Of a stretch of DNA of 34,596 nt, positions 25,661-34,294 are shown one piece after another. Each line of letters starts with the position of its first letter. Within the stretch, counting starts at the first letter, position 1. The stretch covers positions 1 through 34,596 of the forward strand of contig CAZHSC010000036.1 in NCBI GenBank assembly GCA_964534995.1, read 5' to 3'. Below the pieces are notes generated by a model. It was not told where the DNA came from. It worked only from the letters and a program-made list of their open reading frames with translations, and did no database searches. The translations under genes and the position numbers were made by a program. The DNA is from JAJTFW01 sp964534995. GTDB taxonomy: Bacteria > Bacteroidota > Bacteroidia > AKYH767-A > OLB10.

Positions 25661-26656
25661 CTAAGCCCCCATGAAGGCTTCCAGCAGGTACAGAACAAAT
25701 CCGGCGAGGGCTGCGGATACGGGTATGGTTAGTACCCAAGCCCAGATCAGTTGCAGCGTTACTCCCCACCTTACGGCTGAAATCCTTTTGGTTAAACCTA
25801 CGCCTACAATAGAACCGGTGATGGTATGGGTAGTGCTTACCGGAATTTTAAAATGCTGTGTGGCAAACAAGGTAATGGCGCCGGCAGTTTCGGCGCTAAA
25901 GCCCTCGAAAGGGGTCAGTTTGGTCACTTTCTGCCCCATGGTTTTCACAATTTTCCAACCGCCAATCATGGTGCCGAGAGCGATAGAAACATAACAGGCC
26001 AGTGGCACCCATTCGGGCAAATCGCTCATTGAACTGATGGTGCCCTGGCTGAGCATGGCCGCGGCGATAATACCCATTACCTTTTGCGCGTCATTGCCTC
26101 CATGGCCCAGGGAATAGGCTGCCGAAGAAAGGAGTTGCAGACGCCTGAAAATTTTATCTACCCGCGATGGATTTGACCTCTTACAGATATGCAGTGTAAT
26201 GACCGATATGATGTAAGACATCAGCAAACCGATGACGGGGGCCAGTACAATGAAATATACCGTTGGCATCACCTTGTCGAATTGAATGGCATCAAAACCG
26301 CCGGCATGGGCGATTCCCGCACCTGCAAATCCACCAATCAGGGTATGCGATGAACTGGAAGGGATCCCCCACCACCAGGTAAGGAGGTTCCATATGATGG
26401 CTGCAATAATACCGGCCAACACAACCGTTAGTGTAATATTTTCGGGTCTTACTGTTTTGGCAACCGTATCGGCTACCTTCAATTCAAAAATCCAATAGGC
26501 GATGAAGTTAAACATAGCGGCCCACACCACCGCCGAAAGGGGACTCAATACCTGCGTAGAGACAACGGTTGCGATGGAGTTGGCAGCATCATGAAAGCCA
26601 TTAATAAAGTCAAATATCAGAGCGAGAACGATGACAACTATCAGTAATGTTTCCAT
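25661..26656 (-). CDS. pit: Inorganic phosphate transporter, Pit family
   Basis: The 331-residue polytopic protein is a low-affinity phosphate/cation symporter of the PiT (PHO4) family. The signature NGFHDAANSIATVV (residues 19-32) is repeated in the second half as SLGHGGNDAQKVMGI. The paired motifs PSSSSHTLIGGFAGAGI and VSTTHTITGSIVGVG are also present. About eight hydrophobic segments are visible. It is 6 bp downstream of the DUF47 gene, the usual arrangement for Pit systems, with DUF47 as accessory or regulator. Confidence 0.95.
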   Translation of the reverse strand: METLLIVVIVLALIFDFINGFHDAANSIATVVSTQVLSPLSAVVWAAMFNFIAYWIFELKVADTVAKTVRPENITLTVVLAGIIAAIIWNLLTWWWGIPSSSSHTLIGGFAGAGIAHAGGFDAIQFDKVMPTVYFIVLAPVIGLLMSYIISVITLHICKRSNPSRVDKIFRRLQLLSSAAYSLGHGGNDAQKVMGIIAAAMLSQGTISSMSDLPEWVPLACYVSIALGTMIGGWKIVKTMGQKVTKLTPFEGFSAETAGAITLFATQHFKIPVSTTHTITGSIVGVGLTKRISAVRWGVTLQLIWAWVLTIPVSAALAGFVLYLLEAFMGA

Positions 26657-26662
26657 AAAGGA

Positions 26663-27307
26663 TTATGCCATCTTAATGATGATCGACTCAATTACATTGG
26701 CTGCATCTTCGCATTTGTCTGTTGCGGTCTCCAGGCCATGAAGAATTTCCTTGTACATGATGATCTTCACCGCATCTTTTTCATTGGCAAAAAGATCAGC
26801 CATGGCATGATCAAAAATATCATCGGCGTGATTCTCTATGCTGTTGATGCGTACCAGGGACGCGGTAATATCCCGCATCTTACGCATATTCTTTAATTCC
26901 AGCACGGCGGAACGTAATTCCTGGGTACTCTGCTGAATCAACTCACACAATTTGATCAGGTCCTTGTCAAAATGCTGCACTTTATACAACTCTATTCTTT
27001 TGGAAGTACCATGGATATAATCGATCACATCATCAAATGAAGTGACCAGGCGGTGAATATCTTCCCTGTCAAAAGGCGTTATAAAGTTTTTCCCCAGCTC
27101 CAGAAAAATTTCATGCGTGATTTCATCACCCGCATGTTCCAGTTGCTCAATTTTCCTGAACCAGCGGGGGCGCTCATCTAATTCGCATGTAACCAGTTGG
27201 TATACTGCTTGTCCACCCTCATGAAGGTTGGTGACCGCTTTATCGAAAAGGGGAAAGAATTTACGGTCCTGGGGAACGAAATACTTTAAGAAACCAAGTG
27301 ATGACAT
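26663..27307 (-). CDS. DUF47 family (PhoU-like) Pit accessory protein
   Basis: The 214-residue all-helical protein belongs to the DUF47 family, distantly PhoU-like, recurrently encoded next to Pit transporters. Recognisable segments include KIEQLEHAGDEITHEIFLELG, TPFDREDIHRLVTSFDDVIDYIHGTSKR and the final EILHGLETATDKCEDAANVIESIIIK. The acidic and His residues in these helices fit the metal-cluster sites of PhoU proteins. It is the first gene of the pair. A palindrome (TTGTTA, 9 bp, TAACAA) lies at 27340-27360 upstream. Confidence 0.92.
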   Translation of the reverse strand: MSSLGFLKYFVPQDRKFFPLFDKAVTNLHEGGQAVYQLVTCELDERPRWFRKIEQLEHAGDEITHEIFLELGKNFITPFDREDIHRLVTSFDDVIDYIHGTSKRIELYKVQHFDKDLIKLCELIQQSTQELRSAVLELKNMRKMRDITASLVRINSIENHADDIFDHAMADLFANEKDAVKIIMYKEILHGLETATDKCEDAANVIESIIIKMA

Positions 27308-27542
27308 AACGCGTTGTTAGGTTTGCGAATGTAAAGGAATTGTTATGAAATTCTTAACAAGGGCAAAGAAGATTTTTTCCACATACAGGCCTTTTGCGGT
27401 ATAGTTTTAAAATACAGATATAAAGCAGGTTAGCTACAGCATTGTGAGGTGCTGTACGGCGTGAACTCCATAAATAACAAAAAGCGGATCATGAAAAACG
27501 CCCTGTGAAAGGAGCACAATCGCTGTAATCTGTAGCTTCTAG

Positions 27543-27550
27543 TATCTTTG
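27543..27550 (+). promoter_or_regulatory. Candidate -7 box (TATCTTTG) abutting the thiL start
   Basis: TATCTTTG fits TAnnTTTG. It ends 5 bp before the ATG at 27556, so the transcript would be leaderless or have a leader of very few bases. No TTTG -33 is clear. Confidence 0.5.
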
Positions 27551-27555
27551 CCGCC

Positions 27556-28599
27556 ATGTTTGAAAACAAGCAAAACAGGACAGAGTTAAGCAGCATTGGT
27601 GAGTTTGGCCTGATTCAACACATCAAAGAAAGCGTACACCTTCAGCAAAAAGGATCCATAAAAGGAATAGGCGATGATGCCGCGGTGATTGATAATGGCC
27701 CGGGCAGGACGGTGGTTACTACCGATATGTTGGTGGAAGGTGTGCATTTTGACCTTTCATTTTCGCCGCTCAAACACCTGGGGTATAAGTCTGTGATTGT
27801 GAATATCAGTGACATATGCGCCATGAATGCCATCCCGAAACAGATACTGTGCGCCATGGCCATGTCCAACAGATTTTCGCTCGAAGCGGTAGAAGAACTG
27901 ATGTCGGGGATGTTGCTGGCTTGTGAACGATATGGAGTGGACTTAGTAGGGGGTGACACCTGTGCCTCTCCCGGTGGACTGACCCTCAGCATCACCGCCA
28001 TAGGACATGCTGAGGAGAGCGACCTGATTTACAGGGATGGCGCGCGTGTGAACGACCTCATCTGTGTTACCGGCGATCTGGGGGCGGCCTATCTCGGCTT
28101 GCAGTTGCTGAACAGAGAGAAGAAAATATTCCTGGAAAATCCCGCCGTTCAACCGGACCTGGAGGGTTATGACTATCTGCTGGAAAGGCAGTTAAAACCG
28201 GAGGCGCGACTGGACATCATCCAACGCTTCAAGACCTGGTATGTAAAACCAACGGCTATGATTGATATTTCCGACGGACTGGCTTCTGACTTACTGCATA
28301 TCTGCAAAAATTCAAATACCGGTTGCCAGATTTATGAAGAGAAGTTGCCTATTGATCACCTGACACGTGAACTGGGATTGGAACTGGGCCTGGATCCAAG
28401 CGTTGCCGCTCTCAACGGTGGTGAAGATTACGAATTGCTCTTTACACTCCCGCTCAGTGAATATGAAAAGATAAAAGACAGGGCGGAGATCAGCATCATT
28501 GGGCATATCACCGATCTTTCAACCGGCTACAGGTTCATTGACCGGCAGAACAATGTACATGAGTTAAAAGCCCAGGGCTGGGATGCCTTCCGCTCCTGA
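27556..28599 (+). CDS. thiL: Thiamine-monophosphate kinase
   Basis: ThiL phosphorylates thiamine monophosphate to the pyrophosphate cofactor. The 347-residue protein has the metal/substrate motifs of the family: GIGDDAAVI (residues 37-45), VTTDMLVEGVHFD, SDICAMNA, DLVGGDTCAS, ISDGLASDL and NGGEDYELLF near the C-terminus. The fold is that of PurM-like ATP-binding proteins and the length is typical. No other thiamine gene is adjacent. A -7 box (27543-27550) lies right before the start. Confidence 0.95.
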   Translation: MFENKQNRTELSSIGEFGLIQHIKESVHLQQKGSIKGIGDDAAVIDNGPGRTVVTTDMLVEGVHFDLSFSPLKHLGYKSVIVNISDICAMNAIPKQILCAMAMSNRFSLEAVEELMSGMLLACERYGVDLVGGDTCASPGGLTLSITAIGHAEESDLIYRDGARVNDLICVTGDLGAAYLGLQLLNREKKIFLENPAVQPDLEGYDYLLERQLKPEARLDIIQRFKTWYVKPTAMIDISDGLASDLLHICKNSNTGCQIYEEKLPIDHLTRELGLELGLDPSVAALNGGEDYELLFTLPLSEYEKIKDRAEISIIGHITDLSTGYRFIDRQNNVHELKAQGWDAFRS

Positions 28600-28635
28600 T
28601 AAATCCTTACACCATTACTCTTATCTATATCTTAT

Positions 28636-29748
28636 ATGCGCATTGCAATTACCGGCTCCAGAGGCATACCCAATAATTACGGTGGTTTCGAACAGTGTGC
28701 CGAGAATTTAGCAGTACTCCTGGTACAAGCCGGCCATGAAGTGACTGTATACAATCCACATTATCACGACTACAAGGAAAAAACTTTTCACGGGGTTAGG
28801 ATTGTTACCCGCTGGAACCCCGAAAAAACAATTGGCACCTCCGGCAATTTTGTGTATGACTATTTGTGTATGCAACATGCGCTGAATGAAAAATGCGACA
28901 TCTTACTGGTACTGGGCTATACCACTGCCTCCTTTTTCTTTCCGGTTCTCAAGAAAGGAAAGAGCATACTTATTACCAATATGGATGGACTCGAGTGGAA
29001 GCGGGATAAATGGAATGCCGTAGTGAAGAAAATGGCCAAATGGTTTGAATCGCTTGGTGCAAGATACAGTGATTACCTGGTGAGTGACAACCGTGAAATC
29101 AGGAAATACCTCATGCAGGAATACCACAAAGACTCCACTTTCATTCCCTATGGCGCCGACGTTTTTGAGCAGCCGGAAGAGGATATCCTGAAGGAATATG
29201 GTCTTGAAGCGGGTAAATATGATTTGCTGGTAGCACGCCTTGAAAAGGAAAACAACATCGAAACCACACTCGACGGTATCGTGTTATCGGGTGCAGGCCT
29301 GCCTTTCCTGGTGATCGGTAAACACCATACTGCCTACGGAAAATTCCTGAAGAATAAATATCAAAACCATCCGAGCATACGCTTTATGGGTGGTATTTAT
29401 AACCTGAGACACCTCAACAACATCCGATGGTTTGGCCGTTATTATTTCCATGGACATTCAGTAGGAGGCACCAATCCCTCCCTGTTGGAAGCCATGGCAT
29501 CCGGGGCATATATTCTTTCGCACGACAATGTGTTCAGCCGTGATGTGCTGGGTGAACATACCTGGTACTATAAAACTCCCGAAGACATTGCCGCCCTGCT
29601 GGCGGATACGGCGAAGCTGGAGGAGAAAAGAAAAATTTTCGGAGAGGCGCAGCGTAAGAAAATCAGTGAGCAATACAACTGGAGAAAAATAGCCGGAGAG
29701 TATGAGGCCCTGTTTTTAAAAGTTTTCGCAGCACGCGCCTCCGCCTGA
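28636..29748 (+). CDS. DUF1972/GT4-type glycosyltransferase
   Basis: The 370-residue protein opens with the DUF1972 signature GSRGIPNNYGGFEQ (residues 7-20), in the acceptor-side Rossmann fold. It closes with a GT4 donor-site motif GGTNPSLLEAMASGA (residues 277-291), where Glu285 is the likely nucleotide-sugar ligand. Family members add rhamnose or related sugars in polysaccharide synthesis (WchF/CpsT-like). The gene stands alone 36 bp after thiL with no other polysaccharide genes in the window, so the sugar and target cannot be named. Confidence 0.88.
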   Translation: MRIAITGSRGIPNNYGGFEQCAENLAVLLVQAGHEVTVYNPHYHDYKEKTFHGVRIVTRWNPEKTIGTSGNFVYDYLCMQHALNEKCDILLVLGYTTASFFFPVLKKGKSILITNMDGLEWKRDKWNAVVKKMAKWFESLGARYSDYLVSDNREIRKYLMQEYHKDSTFIPYGADVFEQPEEDILKEYGLEAGKYDLLVARLEKENNIETTLDGIVLSGAGLPFLVIGKHHTAYGKFLKNKYQNHPSIRFMGGIYNLRHLNNIRWFGRYYFHGHSVGGTNPSLLEAMASGAYILSHDNVFSRDVLGEHTWYYKTPEDIAALLADTAKLEEKRKIFGEAQRKKISEQYNWRKIAGEYEALFLKVFAARASA

Positions 29749-29766
29749 ACCATCCATGCAAGTAAG

Positions 29767-29810
29767 AAGGCGTCAGGGAAAACGGGGATTCCCGCATTCC
29801 CTGACGCCTT
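29767..29810. terminator. Long hairpin between convergent genes, bidirectional
   Basis: AAGGCGTCAGGGAA and TTCCCTGACGCCTT pair perfectly over 14 bp. The 16-base loop can form a further CGGG/CCCG stem. It sits between the glycosyltransferase and subtilase stops. A T tract is lacking on both strands, which is unusual, but the position fits a shared terminator. Confidence 0.7.
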
Positions 29811-29835
29811 TGAAGCATCCCTGATCTTACTACTA

Positions 29836-31377
29836 TTAATAATTGGTGACCGCGTAGTTCACAGCTGCAGCCGCATTCAGGTTGCCATAGCCTTTACTGC
29901 TGTTCTTGTTCGGATAGAATTGCGAAGTATTGGTAAGGCAGGTCATGAGTTGGGTACGCGTCATGTTAGGCTTTGTGGCCAGCACCAGGGAGGCAATACC
30001 GGCAGCGGTGGCCGTTGCGCAGGAACTTCCGCCGATATAGGTGGGCGTGACTCCGGAAGCAGGCAACGACAATGAATTCCGGTTGCTGTTCGCATTTCGC
30101 TCCATGGTAATGGTATACATCACTTTACTTCCATCATGGCAAGTCGCGCATTTACTGCCATTTTCCTTCACGCCGGTTACAGCGATGCAGGAAGAATAAG
30201 CGGCAGGATAAATAACCCCATACCAGCTTGTCCAGCTGAAAGAGGTGCCGGCAGCAGCAAAAATCGTTTTACCCAGTCCATAGGCATAATCAACGCCGTC
30301 CTTCAGCACGCCGCTGGAGAACGGTGAACCCATACTGAGGCTGATGATACGCACATCCTGACGGTTACCCATGCGGATAAAAGCATTTTTGGTAGCGGTT
30401 TTTTCGGAAGATGCGTCGAGGACCACATCATTGGCGGCGCGGATGAAATGAAGGTTGCTTTTATACGCAACGCCGGTGGTAGCGTTTTGATTATTGCGCG
30501 GGCCCACCGCCTGTCCCGACATGCTGGTGCCATGGGTGCAGGAGGTAAAAGCGCTTGAACCCAGCGTATAATCGGTTGAAACGGTGCGGCCGCTGTTGGA
30601 AGCACCATTATTAAACTGTGAACCCAGCAGGGATTGCGAAGCGCTCAGTCCCGCATCGATAACACCAATGGTGATACCCTGACCTTCACTCACCAGCCAG
30701 GCGTTGGGAATATTCTGAACCGTAAAATTCCAGGGAAGCAAAGCCCCGGGAGTAATCGTGGTATAATCACTACTGTTCAGGGCTTCCGTACTGGCGCTGC
30801 ATCCCGATGAAGAACGGTTTGGATCATTGGGCCAGTAATCGAGTGGCTCCAGATACCTCACGTTTTCCAGGTTATACAGGGCCGTGAGCAGGTTTTTATC
30901 CGTAATCCGAAGGGTCAGGATGGGCAAAACGGGATCATCCTCCACCAGGATATCCTCCAGCTTTACCGGAGCAGCTGCTCCTTTGTTCAATTCCGAGAGG
31001 ATCATATCCAGGAGGGCATCATGCACCATTTTATAGGCGCCACTTTTCACATTCACTGTATGAATTTTAGCGCTGATATCTCCTTCCAAAGCGGGTTTGT
31101 AGCCAATGGCAAGCGCGTGATCTCCATGCTGAAGGGCGCTCCACAATACTTTTAAATCCACCGTCTCCCATTGAAAATCATTTTTACTTTCAAGTGTAGA
31201 AATAACAATCTGGTCGAGTTTTTCTTTATCATAGGCATTGCCGGAAGGTGCGGCAACAGGCGATGTTTTTTGCTTCAGTACGCCGCCATCCTGGTTCAGG
31301 CCCTGGTCCTCCTGCTTATTACAGGAAATACTCCCTGCAAGGAAGATCATGATCAGATAGAATACATGTTTTTTCAT
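29836..31377 (-). CDS. Lipoprotein S8 (subtilisin-like) serine peptidase
   Basis: The 513-residue protein has a lipobox (LAGSISC, Cys19), so it is membrane-anchored. Residues of about 45-225 are a propeptide-like region. The catalytic domain shows Asp241 (GVIDAGLS), His282 (THGTSMSG) and Ser452 (GGSSCATAT). The oxyanion-hole Asn of the usual AAGN motif is replaced by Thr378 (FAAAGTSFSW). A CATCH motif (Cys410, Cys413, His414) lies in an insertion before the Ser motif. The ATG at 31377 gives a good signal. It is divergent from the superoxide dismutase gene. Activity may be reduced, but the triad is intact. Confidence 0.9.
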   Translation of the reverse strand: MKKHVFYLIMIFLAGSISCNKQEDQGLNQDGGVLKQKTSPVAAPSGNAYDKEKLDQIVISTLESKNDFQWETVDLKVLWSALQHGDHALAIGYKPALEGDISAKIHTVNVKSGAYKMVHDALLDMILSELNKGAAAPVKLEDILVEDDPVLPILTLRITDKNLLTALYNLENVRYLEPLDYWPNDPNRSSSGCSASTEALNSSDYTTITPGALLPWNFTVQNIPNAWLVSEGQGITIGVIDAGLSASQSLLGSQFNNGASNSGRTVSTDYTLGSSAFTSCTHGTSMSGQAVGPRNNQNATTGVAYKSNLHFIRAANDVVLDASSEKTATKNAFIRMGNRQDVRIISLSMGSPFSSGVLKDGVDYAYGLGKTIFAAAGTSFSWTSWYGVIYPAAYSSCIAVTGVKENGSKCATCHDGSKVMYTITMERNANSNRNSLSLPASGVTPTYIGGSSCATATAAGIASLVLATKPNMTRTQLMTCLTNTSQFYPNKNSSKGYGNLNAAAAVNYAVTNY

Positions 31378-31578
31378 AGTGCTGGTGTTAAATTGATTGT
31401 TTGAAATTACTGAATTTTATTCAGGCAAGGCAACAAAGGACCCACAATATTTCATGATTTTTATTAATACAAGTACTTACTTTCGGATGCAATCGTTTAT
31501 ATATCCAATCAAAATGAATTTCAGGCGCTTCCTGTCATTAATTTAAGGTGGTCAACCGGAGGTTAAAAGCATTCTTGT

Positions 31579-31586
31579 TACTTTTG
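31579..31586 (+). promoter_or_regulatory. Candidate -7 box (TACTTTTG) of the sod gene
   Basis: TACTTTTG fits TAnnTTTG and lies 31 bp before the ATG at 31618. I see no TTTG -33 box at the right distance. Confidence 0.5.
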
Positions 31587-31617
31587 CTGTAAAATCAAAC
31601 CTTCATACCTGAAAAAA

Positions 31618-32220
31618 ATGGCTTTCACACTCGCACCCCTGCCTTACAATTTCAACGCCCTCGAACCACATATCGATGCACGTACCATGGAAATCCACCA
31701 TGGAAAACATCACCAGGCCTATGTAACCAACCTCAACAATGCCGTTGCAGGCACTGATGCAGAAAACATGAGCCTGGAAGAGTTGTGCCGTAACATCTCA
31801 AAATTCCCCATGCCTGTACGCAACAACGGCGGCGGACACTGGAACCACACCTTTTACTGGAGCATCATGACTCCTAACGGTGGTGGAGTACCAACAGGTG
31901 CGCTGGGCGAGGCAATCACAGCCAGTTTCGGCAGCTTTGATGAATTTAAAACAAAATTCAATGCCGCAGGTGTCGGAAGATTTGGCTCCGGCTGGGCCTG
32001 GCTCATCAAAAATGCAGCGGGCAAACTCGAGATCTGCTCTACTCCCAACCAGGACAATCCGCTCATGGACATCGCCGAAGTAAAAGGAACTCCTATCCTA
32101 GGTTGCGATGTGTGGGAACACGCCTATTATCTCCATTACCAGAACCGCCGTCCTGATTACCTTGCAGCATGGTGGAACGTGGTGAACTGGGAAGCGGTGG
32201 CGCAGCTTTTTTCCGCTTAA
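31618..32220 (+). CDS. Superoxide dismutase, Mn-type signature
   Basis: The 200-residue Fe/Mn superoxide dismutase converts superoxide to peroxide and oxygen. Metal ligands are His27, His77, Asp164 and His168 (EIHHGKHH, HWNHTF, DVWEHAYY). Gly73 and Gln145 (NGGGHWNH, TPNQDNPLM) favour Mn over Fe by the usual residue rule; metal use would need testing. There is no signal peptide, so the enzyme is cytoplasmic. A -7 box lies at 31579 and a hairpin follows at 32255. Confidence 0.95.
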   Translation: MAFTLAPLPYNFNALEPHIDARTMEIHHGKHHQAYVTNLNNAVAGTDAENMSLEELCRNISKFPMPVRNNGGGHWNHTFYWSIMTPNGGGVPTGALGEAITASFGSFDEFKTKFNAAGVGRFGSGWAWLIKNAAGKLEICSTPNQDNPLMDIAEVKGTPILGCDVWEHAYYLHYQNRRPDYLAAWWNVVNWEAVAQLFSA

Positions 32221-32254
32221 CATTCGGGGCCTGACTCCTGAATACAATATATCG

Positions 32255-32288
32255 CCTGTCTGACCCCGGTATAGCCGGGCAGGTTTTT
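32255..32288 (+). terminator. Likely terminator after the sod gene
   Basis: CCCGG and CCGGG pair around TATAG, and outer CCTG and CAGG can extend the stem across a bulge. TTTTT follows. Confidence 0.6.
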
Positions 32289-32423
32289 ACTTTGGATAGC
32301 TGGAACAGAAAAGGGAGTAACAGTATAAGCATTATGGCACTTACCTTTCCCTTAACATGAATACCCGTGGGCTTACCTGCAGGAGCTAACAGTTTAACGG
32401 GTTGGTGAGGTACCTCCCTGCGA

Positions 32424-33500
32424 TCAGGAAACTTTTTTCTCTTCTTCCCGGTTCACGATCTCTCCCTGAATCCTGACAGACTCGTCATGGATCTGAATAA
32501 AAATATTACGGATGAAACCGGGATTGATATTCATCTCTTCGCCTTTGGCAATCATTCCTGACAATATCTGGCGCCAGCGGTCAGGTTGAAAAATAGAAAT
32601 GTTATTCTCTTTCTTCAGGTCACCGATCAGCGCAGAATACCGGATACGTTCGTTTAAGATATGCAACAATGCGCTATCCAGTTTATCAATTTCATCTCTG
32701 TATCCGAGGATGGTGCTCAGGGCGGGTCCTGCATCAAATTCCGCTTTGCGGGGCTGCAGGCTTTTCAGGATTTCTATCATCCTGCGGGGAGTAACCTGTT
32801 GCATTTTGTCGCTGAGGGCCGCATCGGGATCAATATGCGATTCAATCATCCATCCGTCAAAGCCCAGGTCGAGGGCTTCCTGAGCTATGCTTTGCAGCAG
32901 TGGCCTTGCGCCGGCAATGTGGCTGATATCGCAAATCATTTTCATACCCGGAAAATACGAGCGTAATTCAAATGCCAGTTGCCAGCGTGGATGGTTCCTG
33001 AACTCCGTTGTTTCATACGAATGAAAACCGCGGTGCACCGCTATCACTTCGTTTCCGGCATGCTCACGTACCCGCTCAATAGCGCCCCTCCATAACTCTA
33101 CATCCGGATGAATCGGATTTTTCACCATCACTTGCAGGTGGGTTCCTTTCAGGGCGTCTGCCACCTCCTGCACCAGGAATGGGTTAACTGTAGTACGCGC
33201 ACCAATCCATATCGCATCCAGGCCGGCTTCAATACACAATGTCGCCTGCCGGGCATTCGCCGCCTCGGTCATTATTTTCAGGCCGGTTTCTTCACGTACT
33301 TCTCTCAGCCAGTCGAGCCCTTTCTCCCCCACTCCTTCAAAAGCACCGGGGCGTGTACGCGGTTTCCATATCCCCGCTCTGAAATAGCCGGCATTGGTTC
33401 CGGAGGCTATCGCCCTGGCAGTAGCAAGCACCTGCTCCCTGCTCTCGGCGCTACATGGCCCCGTCACCAATAGTTTATCATACATTCCGCTGTTCATCAT
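32424..33500 (-). CDS. aroFQ: Bifunctional DAHP synthase / chorismate mutase
   Basis: The 358-residue fusion catalyses the first step of the shikimate pathway and the chorismate-to-prephenate branch. Residues of about 10-250 are a type I-beta DAHP synthase (GPCSAESREQ, FRAGIWKPRTRPGAF, VMVKNP, CDISHIAG, DGWMIESHIDPDAALSD). Residues of about 265-358 are an AroQ-type chorismate mutase (YRDEIDKLDSALLHILNERI, LIGDLKKE). This fusion order is common in Bacteroidota. The mutase domain likely also serves feedback control. No other aromatic-pathway genes are adjacent. The ATG at 33500 is immediately followed by a second ATG, so the start could be one codon later. Confidence 0.94.
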   Translation of the reverse strand: MMNSGMYDKLLVTGPCSAESREQVLATARAIASGTNAGYFRAGIWKPRTRPGAFEGVGEKGLDWLREVREETGLKIMTEAANARQATLCIEAGLDAIWIGARTTVNPFLVQEVADALKGTHLQVMVKNPIHPDVELWRGAIERVREHAGNEVIAVHRGFHSYETTEFRNHPRWQLAFELRSYFPGMKMICDISHIAGARPLLQSIAQEALDLGFDGWMIESHIDPDAALSDKMQQVTPRRMIEILKSLQPRKAEFDAGPALSTILGYRDEIDKLDSALLHILNERIRYSALIGDLKKENNISIFQPDRWRQILSGMIAKGEEMNINPGFIRNIFIQIHDESVRIQGEIVNREEEKKVS

Positions 33501-33692
33501 CTACCGTTTTTTCCGGGTCTTTCTTCATTCCAATACTCTAAAACACGACAATCTCATTTTGGTTTTACAGCCGCCTATTAAAAAAATTCCGCAACAACGC
33601 GGTACCGGGACACCTGTATACCGACCATAAAATTTACAGTATGATACTGAATATTTTTTACTTCATGTCCGGTAAGAAAACAAAGAGCTTGT

Positions 33693-34253
33693 CTAAACCG
33701 TCATAATTTCCTTCTCCTTTGCCTCCAGGTGCTTGTCCACTCTTTCAATAAAATCATCCGTCATTTTCTGGGTCTTTGCCTCTGCGTCCTTGGCAAGGTC
33801 TTCCGGCAAGCCGTTCTTCTGCGCCTTTTTAACATTATCATTGGCTTCTCTGCGCAGATTGCGGATACCCACTTTAGCATGTTCCCCTTCCGCTTTGGCG
33901 CGCTTCACCAGGTCACGACGACGTTCTTCACTGAGCGGGGGAATAGACAAGCGGATGATCAGTCCATCATTGGCAGGGGTAAGGCCGAGGTTGGCATCGA
34001 TAATCGCTTTCTCGATGGCTTTAATGAGGTTCTTCTCCCATGGCTGAATCACGATGGTACGCGCTTCGGGCGTATTGATGCTGGCCACCTGACTCAGCGG
34101 CGTCATGGCGCCATAATATTCAACCATCACTCCATCCAGCATGGCAGGAGAGGCTTTCCCCGCACGAATTTTCAGGAGTTCGGCTTCAAGGTGTTGAATG
34201 GCTTTTTGCATATGATCCTGCATATGATCGAGGATCGACTTAACATCATTCAT
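33693..34253 (-). CDS. frr: Ribosome recycling factor
   Basis: RRF splits post-termination ribosomes together with EF-G. The 186-residue length is standard. It has the family blocks LLKIRAGKASPAMLDGVMVEYYG, LSQVASINTPEARTIVIQPW, ANLGLTPANDGLIIRLSIPPLSEERR and RRDLVKRAKAEGEHAKVGIRNLRREAND. It is usually next to pyrH. Here its upstream neighbour is the repeat array B, and no clear TAnnTTTG box is seen in the 40 bp between. Confidence 0.97.
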   Translation of the reverse strand: MNDVKSILDHMQDHMQKAIQHLEAELLKIRAGKASPAMLDGVMVEYYGAMTPLSQVASINTPEARTIVIQPWEKNLIKAIEKAIIDANLGLTPANDGLIIRLSIPPLSEERRRDLVKRAKAEGEHAKVGIRNLRREANDNVKKAQKNGLPEDLAKDAEAKTQKMTDDFIERVDKHLEAKEKEIMTV

Positions 34254-34294
34254 GGATGAAACTTTGGAGAGATTAAGATTGTGGGTGGGTAATG

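Noticed and set aside
31410..31424. Palindrome CTGAAT-TTT-ATTCAG upstream of the subtilase gene
   Set aside because: Short, A/T-rich and not tied to a clear promoter; could be chance.
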